From: Phytoseiulus persimilis
Lineage: Eukaryota > Arthropoda > Arachnida > Mesostigmata > Phytoseiidae
Direction of reading: 5' to 3'
DNA: 64,000 nt
Assembly: GCA_037576195.1 (NCBI GenBank)
Contig: CM075104.1
Coordinates: 15,144,211-15,208,210, forward strand
A program made the position numbers and the translations under genes. Below, in pieces: positions 26,001 to 39,203 of this stretch (positions within the stretch are counted from its first letter, which is position 1; each line of letters starts with the position of its first letter). The notes beneath the pieces are model-generated. The model was given only the letters and a program-made list of their open reading frames with translations, was not told where the DNA came from and ran no database searches.

Positions 26001-29000
26001 AACCCGAGTGCGAGATAGTGGCCTTGACTACAGCGATCGTCGTGGCGACCGAAAGCGCGGCTTTCAGAGGAACGGGGTTCCTATTCATCTATGCACGAGA
26101 GACACCTCCCACGCGGCGGAGGATTTTTTTCTGCTTAACTCCGCTGCGAAGCGCTTCTCTGCGGGTGTTTTCCTTAAGCCAGGAGGAATGACTATCCTGG
26201 CCGCTAACTCAGGTTCCTTCGGTGCGTCGTCGTCGTCGCTGAAACCGACCCGCGAGTGTCGAATCCCGCCCCGCTTCAGGGCGAGGAGACTTTCATCTCG
26301 AAATTTCTCCTAGCTCGTGGATGGCCTACCTGGCGGTTCGGCTAGACGGCTCTGGCTTAGGCCCGTTCTCGAGACGCAGTTCAGCCAGCAGTTTTAGGAC
26401 GAAGCTTCGGCCGGCAGTGTGGCAACGGAGGGCAGTCAGTTGGACGGCTGGGCTTCTATCGGATCCATCTATCTATCGGTTCTTCCTATCTGTCCCTCCG
26501 AGTCGTCCTCCTCCGTCGTGCGCTCAGGAAAGAGGGGGAGAACTCGTCTCAGAAGGCAATAAGGGCTCCACCTTCGAGGTTCGCACGGCTCCTCGAGATT
26601 CCATAGTCAGCTTAGCCGTTCTGATGCCCTGAGCTCTGTTCTCGTCCTCAGATATTCATACTTTAAACAACTCTCAATCGTCTCTATCTCATAGATCGTT
26701 GACATGCTATCGTCGCCCTAATGGTATATAGAATAAATAATGGAAAACCTTTAAGATCATCTCGGCCATAAGAAAGTGGCCGACCGATCCTGTCCTCCAT
26801 GGACCCGATTTTCTCCTCCAAGCCCTCGAGCCCCCAGTAGCACGAGCATGAACTTCCGCCGGGCGCTTGCTTGAGTCCTCACTGACTCTCTCAGCAGCAC
26901 GGAAAATTGGCGATTCTGTAACTATGTCGTCGGAACTTGATGTACGGCTGCTGCACTGCTTCGACTGTCAACGTACGGAAACGATTGTGGTCGTTTACGT
27001 CATGATCGTTGCCGCTTTCGTCATCGTCTCCCGAAGGAGGGACGTCTCCACTCATCCCATCGGGGACCGAAAAGGCACTTCCCACAACTGACGACGAGAG
27101 CCGTCTTCGCGCGAGCGGAGCTCGAGAGAATCGATCGAGCGAGGGCCCCGTCCGTTAGACTAACCAACCTGGATGACTCGTGACATGCGATGTCGTCTCT
27201 TCTCTCCCCCATCCTCTCAAGTGATAATGAGCCTAACGTAATGCCTACAGGCCATCCGCTCTTGAGCACTGCTCTGGTTGCTCGTGCTATTGACCCGGTT
27301 GAGGACTACAACTGTCTGTCTCCATCGGACCCGAGCGGAATCCCCGCGCAATTCGAGATTCGATCAAAGACCTCCGAGTCCGAAGCATCGCGTAGGCGGT
27401 TCCGTACTTGGCCGACGCGAACCCCAGTCGGCACTTGTCGACGACACACCTTCAGAATTCCTCATCGACTACGGCTGAAATGGACAATTTGAATCGGACG
27501 CAAGGGGAACCTCGAGAGTGCCGCGAACGAATCCCGACTCGCGGTGGCCGAGAAATCCGTTGGCTGTTTTGTTGCTTGCTCGAACGGGTCGGTAGATGCG
27601 ATTGATTCCGATTGGATTGATCACTTAGATCCTCGACGGCTCCCGCTGGCCCCTGGCTGCTGCCTAGCCAACCATTCGTCCGTCGTCTTAGCTCAGAGTG
27701 TACACGCAATCCTGCGTGCATTCGCGGCTACACGGTCTTTGCTACATATGTACATACGAATGCGCTGCGTGACGCAAGCGAGCCCTACGGGTTCAGCCGG
27801 ACAGCGCCGAACGTTTTCACCGACCGCCCTCAGCCTCCGGTGACCCGTTCGCCAAAGAGCTCTTGCCTCTCAATACAGCGGAGGACTTTTCGTCGGTAAT
27901 TTGAGAAAAAATCGAAGATTTCGCCAATTTCTCCGTGGGATATCAGGAAGAATGGTGATAACCGGAACTTGAGGGCTCCACACGGAGGTGCGTCTGAAAC
28001 TGATTCCTTATGATTTTGTTGAAATTTCTTGTATCGAGTTCGAGCCCGCTGCCGGAAGTGGTTGGCACTTGGATCTGGTGCGAGATCAGCCGGGTTACGA
28101 TTCTCCTAGGCGATAGTCACGCTGATGATTCCTAGGAACGCTTTTCCTGCGACATTTCTCCCCGCCATTCTCGGATCAGGCAGGAGCCAGGAAACGAGAA
28201 CATACATCTTCAGGGGGAACGGCGCGAGGGGAACGGGTGAGTGGAATACCGAAAACGCTCCAAACGTTGGTGTGCTTGCTGCGTCGCTGATAGCTTTGGT
28301 ATGATTTCTCTTGATCGGCTCCCTGTAGCGGAAGTAGGAATGCGCGACGGAGGCGCTTTCGTCCGTTGTTCATTTCCTCAGTCACCTTCTCATCGCCGAG
28401 CAAGCACCAACTGTTCCCTCATGCGCAGTCAAAAAAGGAGAGGAAAGAGGGCTGTTCCTTTCCTTGTCGATATGCGGGTTTGCCGGCCGCTATCCGAAAT
28501 AAGGAGACGACGGAGAAGGAGGAGGAGGACCACTATGCAGGCCCCTCCGGAAGCGAAAATGCTGCTCGCGCCGCAACTCTCGAGGTTCATTGACTCAGGC
28601 ACTCATTCATTCAGTCAGTCAGTCTGTCTCGGCCTGAATGGCATCGATGCAGTCTTCCGTTCGTCTCCAAGTCACATCCGACGAGAACCCACCCTCTTCT
28701 GGAGGTGGTCGCATCCGATAGCTTTGACGACTTTGTGAGAATCATCGCCGTTTTCTGAATCCAGCAGCGTTTTCGTATGCATCCCAACAATCGCGGCTGG
28801 AGTTTAGAGCTCCCGGATTCCACGATGGATGACGGAAGAATATGATTTGTTCCGATAGGCCTCGTCTGTTTCGGTCTCGGCCTCGTTCTCTCCCTCCTCT
28901 CTTATCCAGTGCCCAGTCGGTGCATGTGTCAGTGAATCTGGACGCTCGATCGAGCAAGCTTGCAGTCGAGTGCCTTCCAGGAGCATGTCCGAAAGAAGCA

Positions 29001-30267
29001 GTAGCTCGCTTGTCTCTGATTTGATTCAATTGCTCTCCGTTCCGCCAATAGCGGCATCGGCAGCACAGCGGTTGACGGTCCTCGCCATTCACGCAGTTAC
29101 GACTAGTGTTTGCTGCTGTTGTTCGTGGCGGGCGTTTGTTTCCTTCGAGCCCTCCCGACCGGCACCATACACATACATGGGAGCAAACAAACAAACAAAG
29201 CACTGATTGAGCGAATGAATGTCCGCCCTACGACCCGTTTCCGAGACTCATGAGCTCATCATGTATTTCCCTCCGCAACAATAAACATCCGATCCGCGGG
29301 TTGATCTGCTGCACGTGAAAGACGGTCCGCCAACGAGTGGGTCAGGACGTTCGCTCGGCAGCTGCGGAAGAGACGCTACGGGGGCACGGGACGAAATTTA
29401 CAATTCTGGGTTTTTGTGCTGCACCCCACTCTTCGATGATGGTGCAAACGGTGATTATGTTCTTTCCGGGGAAACGATACGGGAGCGGGGGACGGGGAGG
29501 GGCGGAGCATCGTGAGGGTCGAGCAGCAGGTCGGCTGCTGAGCACCGGACCCGCTGCACATAAAATGAAACTACACCCAACGATGATTGACTTCGTTTTT
29601 GTACTAGACGGCCGCTCACCCCCACTGAACTTCACAAGTAGTTAATATTTCTGGTGGAGCACTTATTGTTAGCGACCTTTGAACGTCTACCTCGTGAGCC
29701 GTGAGCTCTGATCGTGGGCTTACCCTGTTTACCGAACCAACTCGTGTATTCTCGGGTTCTGGGAACTCCAGGCTTCAGCTTTTCAGCATCAGGAACTCCT
29801 GATAACAAGTTATTCTTTCCCCGTCTGTCCTGCATTTGATTCTGTCAGCCCACCCCTCTCAAAAGTCCGGAACCACCCTCCGTAACGACGCCGGGGCTCT
29901 CGGCTCGAGGCCGGATTTTCTATGACTTGGTGATAATTATTTCATTATGGTTCCCGAGCTTCTACCCAGGCAAACATGATGATGAGCGTTTTTGGTTCAT
30001 CACTGAAAAAAGTTCCGGAAGACGAAATTCATCCGAATCATTAGGCATGATGATAGTTTGTACATACATTAATTCATGGCTCCTTCTCCATGGAGGTCAC
30101 GAAGACTCGTCGCTTCAACTCTCGAGATCGTGGCAGATGTTTTCTAGGGAGGGGGAGGGGATTGTATATTCGTTCGTGGGGACGTGACGTGTTGGGAGGG
30201 GGAAGTTCGTCAGGTTCACGCTTTGGAGCTGAGCATTCGAGGAAATGCCATACGATAGAGTGACGAC
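23083..30267. other. About 7 kb without a recognisable gene
   Basis: The stretch contains the 26-base G run, a short CAG/CAT run near 25.72 kb, and CpG-rich patches around 26.9-27.5 kb. ORFs there (for example 27190-27492, plus) have no known relatives. Confidence 0.5.
25282..25307. repeat. G homopolymer, 26 bases
   Basis: An uninterrupted run of G between CTCA and CTCGAG. Such a run can form G-quadruplexes, and its true length is prone to sequencing and assembly error. Confidence 0.95.
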
Positions 30268-30325
30268 ATGAGTAATGTAGAATGGAAATCAATCGTCGAA
30301 ATCACCGCTCTTAAGAGACGCAGAG
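30268..30325 (+). CDS. Candidate first coding exon, unknown protein
   Basis: An in-frame TAG lies just upstream, then ATG and the frame MSNVEWKSIVEITALKRRR, ending at a consensus donor CAGAG|GTAAGT in phase 1. The donor is one of the best AG|GTAAGT matches I noticed in the window. A compatible second exon was not found, so this may be chance. Confidence 0.25.
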
Positions 30326-30822
30326 GTAAGTTCAATGACGGAAGTGCGGGGGATTTACCCTACTTCAAGGCATTATAAATTGCCCGCGAAGGCGTACCTG
30401 GTTCGTTAGCTCAAATAGGGGCTCTATCCTGGAAAAAACTCGGTGGAAGCTGTCTATTTTGGAGAAACTTCTAGCCGAGTTTCTCGAGTGCTTCATCTCT
30501 CTCGCGGGACGTGTAAGCGCGGAATCGAGCATATGCGAGCTGGGCACCCGCCCATGTCGTGGTTTCTGACTCTTGTTCCTTGACCGGAGCCTCCGAATAG
30601 CGAGTTGAATTTGGAATCTTCGTTCCTGAGCAAACAGCATCCCTCCCTTCACAACACAGTGACATAATGGCGAGGCACGCCCATGACTCCGAAGATTTGC
30701 ACTCCCCACTCGATGACTGTTGGGGCGGGAAACCCCGTGAAACGATATACAGAAAGCGGGAGAGATTCTATTTTCCCCTTGCCCCCCTTTGCACAGTGTC
30801 AAGCAGGAAGTTGAGGAAAAAA

Positions 30823-30969
30823 AGTCAGGAGTCAGAAGTGAGGAGTAAGAAGGCAGGAGTTGGACGTTAGGAGTTTAAAGGCAGGTGTTAGAACTTGGTA
30901 ATGAGAAGGCGGGCGTAAGACGTTAGGAGTCAGATGGCAGAAGTTGAACGTTGGGAGTTAGGAGTCCGG
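30823..30969. repeat. Degenerate heptamer array 1 (AGTYAGR), about 21 units
   Basis: The sequence divides into 21 consecutive 7-base units without a phase break (AGTCAGG AGTCAGA and onward, then CGTTAGG, AGTTAGG). The consensus is AGTYAGR. G-rich on the plus strand. Confidence 0.8.
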
Positions 30970-31099
30970 GCTTCCCCGAGGCTCGTTCTGGAGGTCCGAG
31001 AACAGTACTGAGCATCTCGGCTCAGGAGAAATTGTTTTTGCATTATCATCATCAATTCCACGTACGGGCCGCATTCCCGACAGCAGAATCGGAAATCGG

Positions 31100-31246
31100 C
31101 GTCAGAAGTCAGGTGTTGAGAGTCAGAACTCGGGGCTTGAGTGTCAGAAGTAAGTAGTTAGGATTTGGAAGTTAGGAGTGAGGAGTTAGAAATCAGGAGT
31201 TCGGAATTAGGTGTCAGAAGTCAGGCCCTAAGAGTCCGAAGCCAGG
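31100..31246. repeat. Degenerate heptamer array 2 (AGTYAGR), about 21 units
   Basis: A second run of 21 in-phase heptamers of the same consensus, on the same strand and of the same 147-bp length as array 1, 130 bp downstream of it. The intervening 30970-31099 is ordinary sequence. Confidence 0.8.
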
Positions 31247-32806
31247 GTTGTTGCCATCGCTCACAGCGGAAGTTTTAGTGGAAGAATGATAACTCGACTC
31301 GATGCAGAAGCTAGCACAAAATGCCGGAATTTGAGGCATATCCTCGAGCCAAATTTCTGTAGTACTCAAACGTCGATCACCCAGATTGAGAAATACGCAA
31401 GATGTGACACACGGGATATCAGTATCGGCATCTTGCAGATCACTGTGATGATTATCCATCAAATTCCTGTTTAAGTAACAAGCGCTGAGCGAGAAACAAG
31501 TTCTGTCCATGTGAAGGTTGCACCCTCACTTCCCCACTTCAAACTATCCGTTTTTCGTCCGATCTCGAAGGATGAAGCCGACACGGAGTTTGTTGGTGAA
31601 TGGATGGACAAGCGAACAGGACGACGAATGACTGACTGTGCACGTCGGAGTACAGATAGATAGATAGATAGATGGAACAGGCGGCAAGCGTACGAGCGAC
31701 GCTACGAAAGCAGGGCGCGACGGTGATGAATTGTTTCCCTTGACACTTTGATCTCTTGGATGACGACGACGAAGGCAGCGAAAACGACGACCCAACCTGC
31801 CCTTCGGTTCGTTCCCAGGTTTCTTTCCCTGCATCCTCACAGCTTACAGCGACGCCGTGCATCTCTTGAGTTTCCCGGCTTTGCTGAACAAGCTCACATA
31901 TTTTAGCATAGTATTCATCCTTCACGCTGAACCGGCACGATGCGCGGGGGCGTTCATCTGTGAAAGTTCTGAGAGATTCCTCCCGAGCCTTCGAAAACAA
32001 AACCGACGCAAAAGAGTCAGAGGGTGACAATCCCGTCCAGCACGCCCTTTCCTCCCGACTCATCGAAGATCCATTCGTTCGATTGGATTGCGATGAGTTC
32101 ATAGAAACGGTGTTTGATATCGAAGGGTTTTGAGATGCTGGAGGGTCTGATGGACCTCTGCGACTCTGTATCTCTAAGTCAGTTTACATGGGACACGCCT
32201 GAGGAGGCTGACATCCCCGGGATGCGGTGGTGTTTGTTGTCCACGATTGGAGTCCACAACCCCACGAAATAGCCCGAATAATATGAGTAACGATCAGCCG
32301 ACAAGAAATCCCGATCTCCTGAAAGCTCCGTCACCGTATTCGCTCGACCCTCACTCACTATTGGATGGATTGCTGCTATGGCAAAACTTTGCTTGACCTC
32401 AGTGAGCACCGCCGGGCCGACCTTGATAAGAACACGATGATAAGGGAGCCTGCCGACGAGCCTCCCTTCGGCAAACCCGGGTTGGAGACTTGTTCCCCGG
32501 TCGCCGCCTAGTGGTGCACTCCTGACCGGCACTGCAGTGCCATGCTCCGCAACATTCAGCGCCGCGATGAGATAGCAGCGATCAGGGCATACAATGCTTT
32601 CACTGGGACAGGCTATCCTCTGAGCTCTGATGGCCGCACATACACCGTGCACGCATGTACGTATGGAGGTCGGGAGCGAGTCACTGAAGGCCGGAGGGGG
32701 AAGGGCCCCGGACTGGAAGACGCCTTCACCCCCGAGGGAAAAGTGTCGACTCAGTCAGAATCAGCGGCGAGATGTCGCGAGTCGAGATTGATACCCTCCG
32801 GAAAAA
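31247..32806. other. No recognisable gene
   Basis: The stretch has the GATA microsatellite and a 187-codon minus-strand ORF (31539-32102) rich in Ser and charged residues. A different minus-strand frame over the same bases also stays open, so coding cannot be argued from openness. Confidence 0.45.
31652..31673. repeat. GATA tetranucleotide microsatellite
   Basis: About five units of GATA, ending in GATGG. Confidence 0.9.
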
Positions 32807-32977
32807 ATGACGGAAGACGTCGCGTTTCCGCGAAGTTCGCAGGTGCTTCCCTCTTCATCGAGCTATATGGCACGCTGCCTAGCGGCGTTACAACAGCTAT
32901 GCAATGCGCAACGCCTGCGGTTAATTCGAGATAATTTCGCTGGCTGCTTTGGCGACAGTTCAGAGGAAGATGAATGA
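32807..32977 (+). CDS. Candidate small ORF or terminal exon (56 codons)
   Basis: ATG in AAAAAATGA context opens a 56-residue frame starting MTEDVAFPRSSQVLPSSSSY, with LAALQQLCNAQRLRLIRDNF in the middle and the acidic end GDSSEEDE. An acceptor-like CGCAG at about 32841 could instead make it a terminal exon. AATAAA follows 137 bp after the stop at 33114-33119. No family recognised. Confidence 0.3.
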   Translation: MTEDVAFPRSSQVLPSSSSYMARCLAALQQLCNAQRLRLIRDNFAGCFGDSSEEDE

Positions 32978-33113
32978 ACGGACAGAACGAAGAGGGCAAG
33001 GCGACAGCACGCGCCATTCCGACCAAACGGAGTAATTCTTTGATCCAACGAACTGCTCTGGTGGCTCACTCGCGGATGCTCGACTACTTGGAGATGGTCG
33101 CCTACAGCTGAAG

Positions 33114-33119
33114 AATAAA
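33114..33119 (+). terminator. Possible poly(A) signal
   Basis: AATAAA on the plus strand, 137 bp downstream of the stop of the 32807-32977 frame. It is the only context linking that ORF to a transcript. Confidence 0.25.
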
Positions 33120-33205
33120 GTTTACGCGTGATACCTTGATGACACGCTCATGAAAGAACGGGACAGAAGCAGTGCCCCCATTGAAAGCAACCTAATTGTT
33201 ATCAG

Positions 33206-33400
33206 ACTTGGCGTTGTTCTCCTTGGAAAGAAGAAAGGTTCACTGGTGAGTGGCGACGGGAGAAAGTGGTGTCGAACAGGCTAGCCGACGATGCTCATAC
33301 ACGCTTGTTCCTGCACGATGAAGATGGAGAGTCTCCGGAGGAGTCACCGTCATCGACAACAATGATAACCATCTCGGCTTCGGAGGCGACCGGGAAGTAG
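33206..33400 (+). CDS. Candidate terminal exon (acidic Ser-rich C-terminal tail)
   Basis: After acceptor TTGTTATCAG a 64-codon phase 0 frame runs to TAG at 33398-33400. It begins TWRCSPWKEERFTGEWRREK and ends with DEDGESPEESPSSTTMITIS and ASEATGK. Composition resembles a cytoplasmic tail. No upstream exon with matching phase was identified, and no poly(A) signal is close, so support is weak. Confidence 0.25.
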   Translation, partial: TWRCSPWKEERFTGEWRREKVVSNRLADDAHTRLFLHDEDGESPEESPSSTTMITISASEATGK

Positions 33401-36400
33401 CTCAAAAGCGGTCTCGCAGTCCCGGATTGCACGGTGCAAAGAGCTCATCGCGATTCTGAGAAATCTGAAGCTTTCCAGTTCCGGGTCTCGCCCTCGATAA
33501 ACTTAATAGCTGTTGGCCTTTGATCTCCTGGTGCACTGATCGCTTCTCGCAATGAGGGTCACGTAAAACTGAAGCTTGGCTCGAGGGAGATCGAGGCAAC
33601 GCAATCGCTCTACTCGATCCTGAGATGAAGGATTTTACGGACGCCCACAAATAACTGCGTCGACAGGAGACTCCGCGTTTCAAGTACAGGCCCGCACGCT
33701 CGACTTCCCTGGCTCATCCAAGACTTTCCACAGACTCACAAAAGCAGAATATGCATCCTCCGAGCGGGAGTCAATCAGAGCGGTCGGCGCAAATTGCTTT
33801 CCCATAATCGATGCTTCCCTCCACAACCACCACCTGGACTCAAAAAAATCGATACCTGACTTTGGTTTCTCGGGCGTCCATAAACAAACGCTGACACAAG
33901 CCCCTCAACCATGGCGCAATCATTCAAGCCTCCATACAGCTGTTGAGAGCCACATCTATTCAGGAGCCCGGTATAGATTCCCGTCCTCACTCAGCGGCTG
34001 CAGGCGATCGTCGTCGGAATTTCTTGTTGTTTTTTTCCGAAAAAAAAAAACAAGATTCGAGCGCCATATCCGTGGCAGAACGAGATTACATCTGCGGTAA
34101 ACGGTTTCGACGTGAGAGGAGAAGTAGGAATTTCCCCATGTCGGGTGTCGGGCGTGGGCGATCTCTTCGTCGTAGGGAACCTCGCATTCTCCATCAGTCC
34201 CCCGTCGGCTGTCGGGGGAGTTTTCCTGCGGAGAACTGGATTAATCCTATCGCTCGCGCATCTCTCAACAGAATATGTGGTGGAGCTTCTGAAGACAGTG
34301 GGGAAGACTTTGGCGACCAACGAACAAACGCACATTGGTGAGCAGCCGAACCACGGCGAGCGCTGTTCCCTGGCGCGTATTAGTTTAGCCGATCGAAGAC
34401 AATAGTCTGTCTTTGAGTCGCGCTTGCTCGGTCGCGAGCGTGAGGCTGTCGACTGCAGACGGCAACTTTCCCTTGTTAACCACGGATCTCAAGACTGGGC
34501 GAAGCCCAACACTTTGGTTCGCCGGCTTTCAACTCTATCCCAACCGACACTTGCGCAGCCTCCGTGTTGTCCCCCTCAGCCCTTTCCGGTTGTTCTTCTC
34601 CAAACCTCAGAGCCCTTGTTCCTTCACACGAGCGCCTCCTTGCTTTCGCGGTCGACCCTCGCCCCCTTCTCACGGCTCCTGCTGGTCGTCGCCGCCGCCT
34701 GCCCGTCTGCCCGCCTCTCTATAGTTTCCCCCAATCCCGAAGAGTGCCAACTCGAAAACTGCGACTCGCAAGGCAGCATCCGTAGCTTCCTCGCGCCAGA
34801 AGGGGCTTCACATTACGGCCGCTGCTGTGGCTCGCGAGGATGACTATTAAAGTGGACTGGAGTTCGCGTCGTTGCTCTTTGCATTTGGGCTCTCTGGCTA
34901 TCTCCCGGCCGCTACGAGACTCAATCCACTTCTCCTCAATGAAGTTTCGGTGCGTCCTGCCGTGGCCCAGATAGAGATCGACCTATCTGGCAAAGTGAAA
35001 TTTTATTTGAAGTGATGACTATTGCGGATGCCGATGCGACCGTTGTGCTCGGCCGTGTTCGTTGGTCCCCGTAGCACGTTCTTGACCCAACGAGCGGCTT
35101 GACTACGGATCGGTTGGCGGGAGGGTGTCTGCCTTCTTGCCGCGCTTTCGGCGGCCGGATCGGTCGTTTGGTGTATGCGTGAGAGTGAGCGCAGTCTGAA
35201 GTTATTGATACGGCAGTTCGGAAGTGGATCAATTCGACACGTTCCAGCATCATTCCCTCGAAAGACCAACGGCAGCGGCGGCTGCCATTGTGACTCGAAG
35301 AGATTCGGAACGAAATCCCAGTTTCAGGAAGAAGGAGTAGCTCAACGTCGGGAATGGAGCACTGAGCGGTGCCCGGAACGCGAGTGGAGGTTTCTCTCAA
35401 CGGCGCTTTCGCCACCGTATCGAAGTACGGCGGTAGGAGAACCAACGAATGAGGAGAGGCGGTTGGGGAGGAGGAGAATCTCAGAATGAGTGTTAGATGG
35501 CCTTTCAAAGTCGAAATCCCGGGATTGCTCTCTCAGCTGCTACTCGTTGATAAATTAAATATCGCTCCGATTCCTCGAGTTTCCTCCTTCCCAGCTTGTT
35601 GTATCCAGGGATTCCCACTCCCGTCAAAACTTGGATTTTCCCTTCCTGGTGTTCCGAGACACGGGGGGAGCTTTCCAAAGGATGGTGCAACACAGATTTT
35701 GATTTCGGCAAGGCCCGAATCACATCCATCCATCGAGGACGGATTTTTTCCTGACGCGCGTCGTCGACGCTCGTTGCGTCGCACAAATTTTCTCAATAGA
35801 CCTCGCCACAGCAGAGTTCGAGATTAAAAATTCCTCAGCATTCCTTATATCATCTGATCGAGGCTGCGACGACATTTCGCAGTCCTGATCAGGAGCCGGC
35901 GTTCGAAAGTATCCCAGAAGCGAAGAGTTCGGGGAGGGACTGTCGGCGGTGGTTGGACGCACCGCAGACTCACTCCTGGACGCACTACAGGAAGAGCAAA
36001 AAGTAGCAACTGATTGGGAACTCTAAACATTCTGCAGGGGCCTCCAGGTCTTACTTGGAATGGAAAACGACATTTCCCGCAACTTTTGGATGAAAAAGTA
36101 CCCCCTCTCCCCCTCAACCCCTCTGAATTCTATCAGCTTTTCACATCTTTGGCAAACTTGGAAGACCAGGGTTGCCAACAAAATGAAGCCCTCAGCGGTT
36201 CGGGGTTTTCGACTTTGGTACGAAAAGCGCCTAATGCGGGTTGTCTGTCGCGTCCCTTGCTCAACGCTGGCATGTTGCGATTCATGTTTCAAGTCTCAGA
36301 TGCCATCGATGCTGCGTGGAGTATCAACGGAGCGGGAACCGAGGAAGTTCAACTGGTCGCTTGGGTCACAAGATTCTAACCACTGCTCATGCTGTTCTCA

Positions 36401-37724
36401 CTAATGAGGTCGTTACGACCCAAATTAATTCCCGTTCCAGCTCGAGCTAGCCGAGGCAGTCGGACGGCAGGAGCAGTGGAATGATGATGACATTTTAAAC
36501 CAACTTTCCCGCTTGCTCCCGTATTCTGCTTCGGAGTGGAAGCACTCGCTCAACATCAGTCTCCTTCCTCTCCACCTGGAAACCTCTTCCGATTATGCAA
36601 GCTGAGCTCATGAGCGAAAGTGACGCATGTTTCTGAAGGGATATTGCTCGTTTTAAGCAGTAGTCGCAAACCGCTGCCGACAAACGAACAAACAACGAAG
36701 AAAAGGCTCCCGAGAACGGAGCGCCGAACACGGAGCGAACAAACAGTAGGATAGAGAGCGTGCTGCACTGCGGGCGCCATTTGTTGATAACGGAGCAGCG
36801 TTTTCAGTTCGGTCGCAGTGCGAGGTTGCAAAACGCTACCTTGCAACGGTCAGACAACTAGCTGTCCTCCTGCTGCGGCCGCAGTTGAAGAAGATAACAA
36901 CGCTCGCCAAAGATAAGGCCCACTTGTCCTTCGGCGTCCTAATTGCTTTGGCGCATAGTGCCCGTCTGCCAGGTTCCATTCCTGGTAGCTTCGTTGCCGT
37001 TGCACTAGAACACATTGATAAGGTTATCTTTGCTGCTGCGAAGACAAGAACGGGAGTGAAAAGCGGCTTGCACTGTAACACGGAACTAGACATGGCGTGG
37101 CAATGCTCGCCTCCGCTTGTCCGTTTGTGCTCGCTTGCCAGCCTGCAAGCCGGCTGTTCTTCGTACGCAAAAAGCGACTCAGCTAGATACCTTGTTCGTT
37201 CCTCTGATAGCAGCACCCGCCAGTCGTTCACCGTCAAGGTGTACTCGAACTTTTCCCATCTCGCCGGAGCAAGTGATCCTACGCTACGATATTCTCGTCG
37301 TTTCATGCTTGGACTTCATGGGATTCCAAGATCAGGGACGACCTTGACAGGTCGATCCGTGATGATTCAATTGGTAATGAGACCGTCACGATACTCATGG
37401 CTGAGGAAAGCAACGACGAGAGCGAGGAACCGCATGGAGAGTTCGTCTGACCTCTCGCAGGACGAAAACATAGCTTTCCCGGAACCATTTATTCGTGATT
37501 CAAATTCTGCTCGATAGGAATAGAGGCTCGGACTGAGTTTGAGATTTATGCACAGAATAGGAGGAGGACCCGTTGTTTCTCGTCAATCGGGAGAGTTGAA
37601 AAACTTGGCCCCGAAGTATCGGACGAGTCCAATGGCGGACTTCGTTCACTAATGTCGTCGTAGCGCTCGGAGAGTTGGCGCCTGAGGTTATTCCACACCG
37701 TGGGGTTGTTCGAGGAAGTTGTAC

Positions 37725-37766
37725 ATGCAAGAGAGACTGATTCGTACTGAAATCTCTCTCTTGCAT
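37725..37766. other. Short hairpin, 12-bp stem with 18-base loop
   Basis: ATGCAAGAGAGA (37725-37736) is perfectly complementary to TCTCTCTTGCAT (37755-37766). Pairing does not extend outward. Confidence 0.5.
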
Positions 37767-39140
37767 CGTTTTTTTCTTGTCAGTCGAATCAAATCTCCTC
37801 CAGCAGAGCCATGTTTCATTCTCGGAGATTGCTACATGATCCGGCGTGCTTTCCGGTGGAACGATGAATGAGATTCCGTTCTGCTGAGAGCGATGCAAGA
37901 CAACGATACCGGGCTGGCAGAGACGTACTATCCAATAAGGAGGCACAGGTGGATCCCGAAGCGCAGTACTGATTCAAGGGGTTGTGGTCTGATTTATAGG
38001 CTCGATGATTCGCGAGTTTTCCTCCACGGCGGGCGGTGTGGGTGACGAAATGACCGAGCTGTTCGCGCGAGTCTCCCCCGCCCAGGCTGACGCCGATTCT
38101 AGCAGGAGCACCAGGTTATATATTTTTCACTGAGTGAGTGCCGGATCATCCGGAAAGAACAAATCCCGAGCAGTAGACCTGTTTGTGCAGCTCGTAAAAC
38201 CGACGCTCTCACGCACAAGATCTCGCTGCCGAATTCTCCCGCTGTTTCCTGCACGCGGGAGGCAGCCAGTTCCTCTTCGTGCGGGTGCTAATGAAACAAA
38301 AATCTCCTCCCGCGCCGTTCGGTCGTCTGTCCTTATCTGCTCCTCGTTGCTTTTCCATTGCCAGACCGGACGGGTGGCTGACTTGCTTTCCAGTCAGCTT
38401 TGTTTGTGGCCTAAGTGCCCGGATGGGCGTGAGAAGAGGTTTCACTGGCTACGGGGGACCCTAAATCCATGCAGCTATCCATCTATCTGAGCGCTAGCGT
38501 TGAAAGACGGACTGACCCGAAGCGAGTCGGTACTGCATTCAGTGAAGAATGATGATTATTTCTAGTTGGTTTCCCCGTTTATTGTCTTCGACTCCTCCGT
38601 CATCTCGTTCACGTTGAGCCCGGACGAGGCTACGAAGAGAACAATGGCCACAGATCGCGGAGAGTGAGACAGAGATTGAGCCAGAAGAAGGAAAAACGGA
38701 GACAATCAGCGTCTCCATTAATTAACGAGTGATGAATCGTTGACGACCAAAGGGAGAGATTAGAAAGCTCAATGAGGGCACCTCAAAGAGCTCGATACCA
38801 AGAGGAACCCGAAAGAACACATTATGAATGGACACTGCAAGAAAATGGTCATAAGTGAAAAAAAAGTGCCATTGTCGATCAGTCGAGGAGGCGATCGACC
38901 ATTCTCAAACTCCGCGAAGGTCATTCGACTGCTCGATCGGATGCATTCTCGATGGAACATTCCGTTCCAGAGTCTTCCGCCCATTTGTATTTCCATCTTC
39001 CTACAACCGCAGGCAGCGGAAGGATTCTCAAATGAGTTGGATTCGGAACGCAGACTCGGAACAGAAAAGGTCATCACAGCAGAACCTTGATCGAGTCTCA
39101 TTCAGCTGAATCCTGGGATCAAATCCGAGTTGGCACTATA

Positions 39141-39203
39141 CTCATGAAGCATGCTCTCAGACTAGGAGAGATTTTCGCTGCATTCTCTCCTGTCGCTTCA
39201 TGA
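39141..39203. other. Two-part hairpin
   Basis: CTCATGAAGC (39141-39150) pairs with 39194-39203, and inside it AGGAGAGA (39164-39171) pairs with 39184-39191. The 13-base and 2-base segments between the two stems make an asymmetric internal loop, so it is a poor microRNA precursor. Confidence 0.5.
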
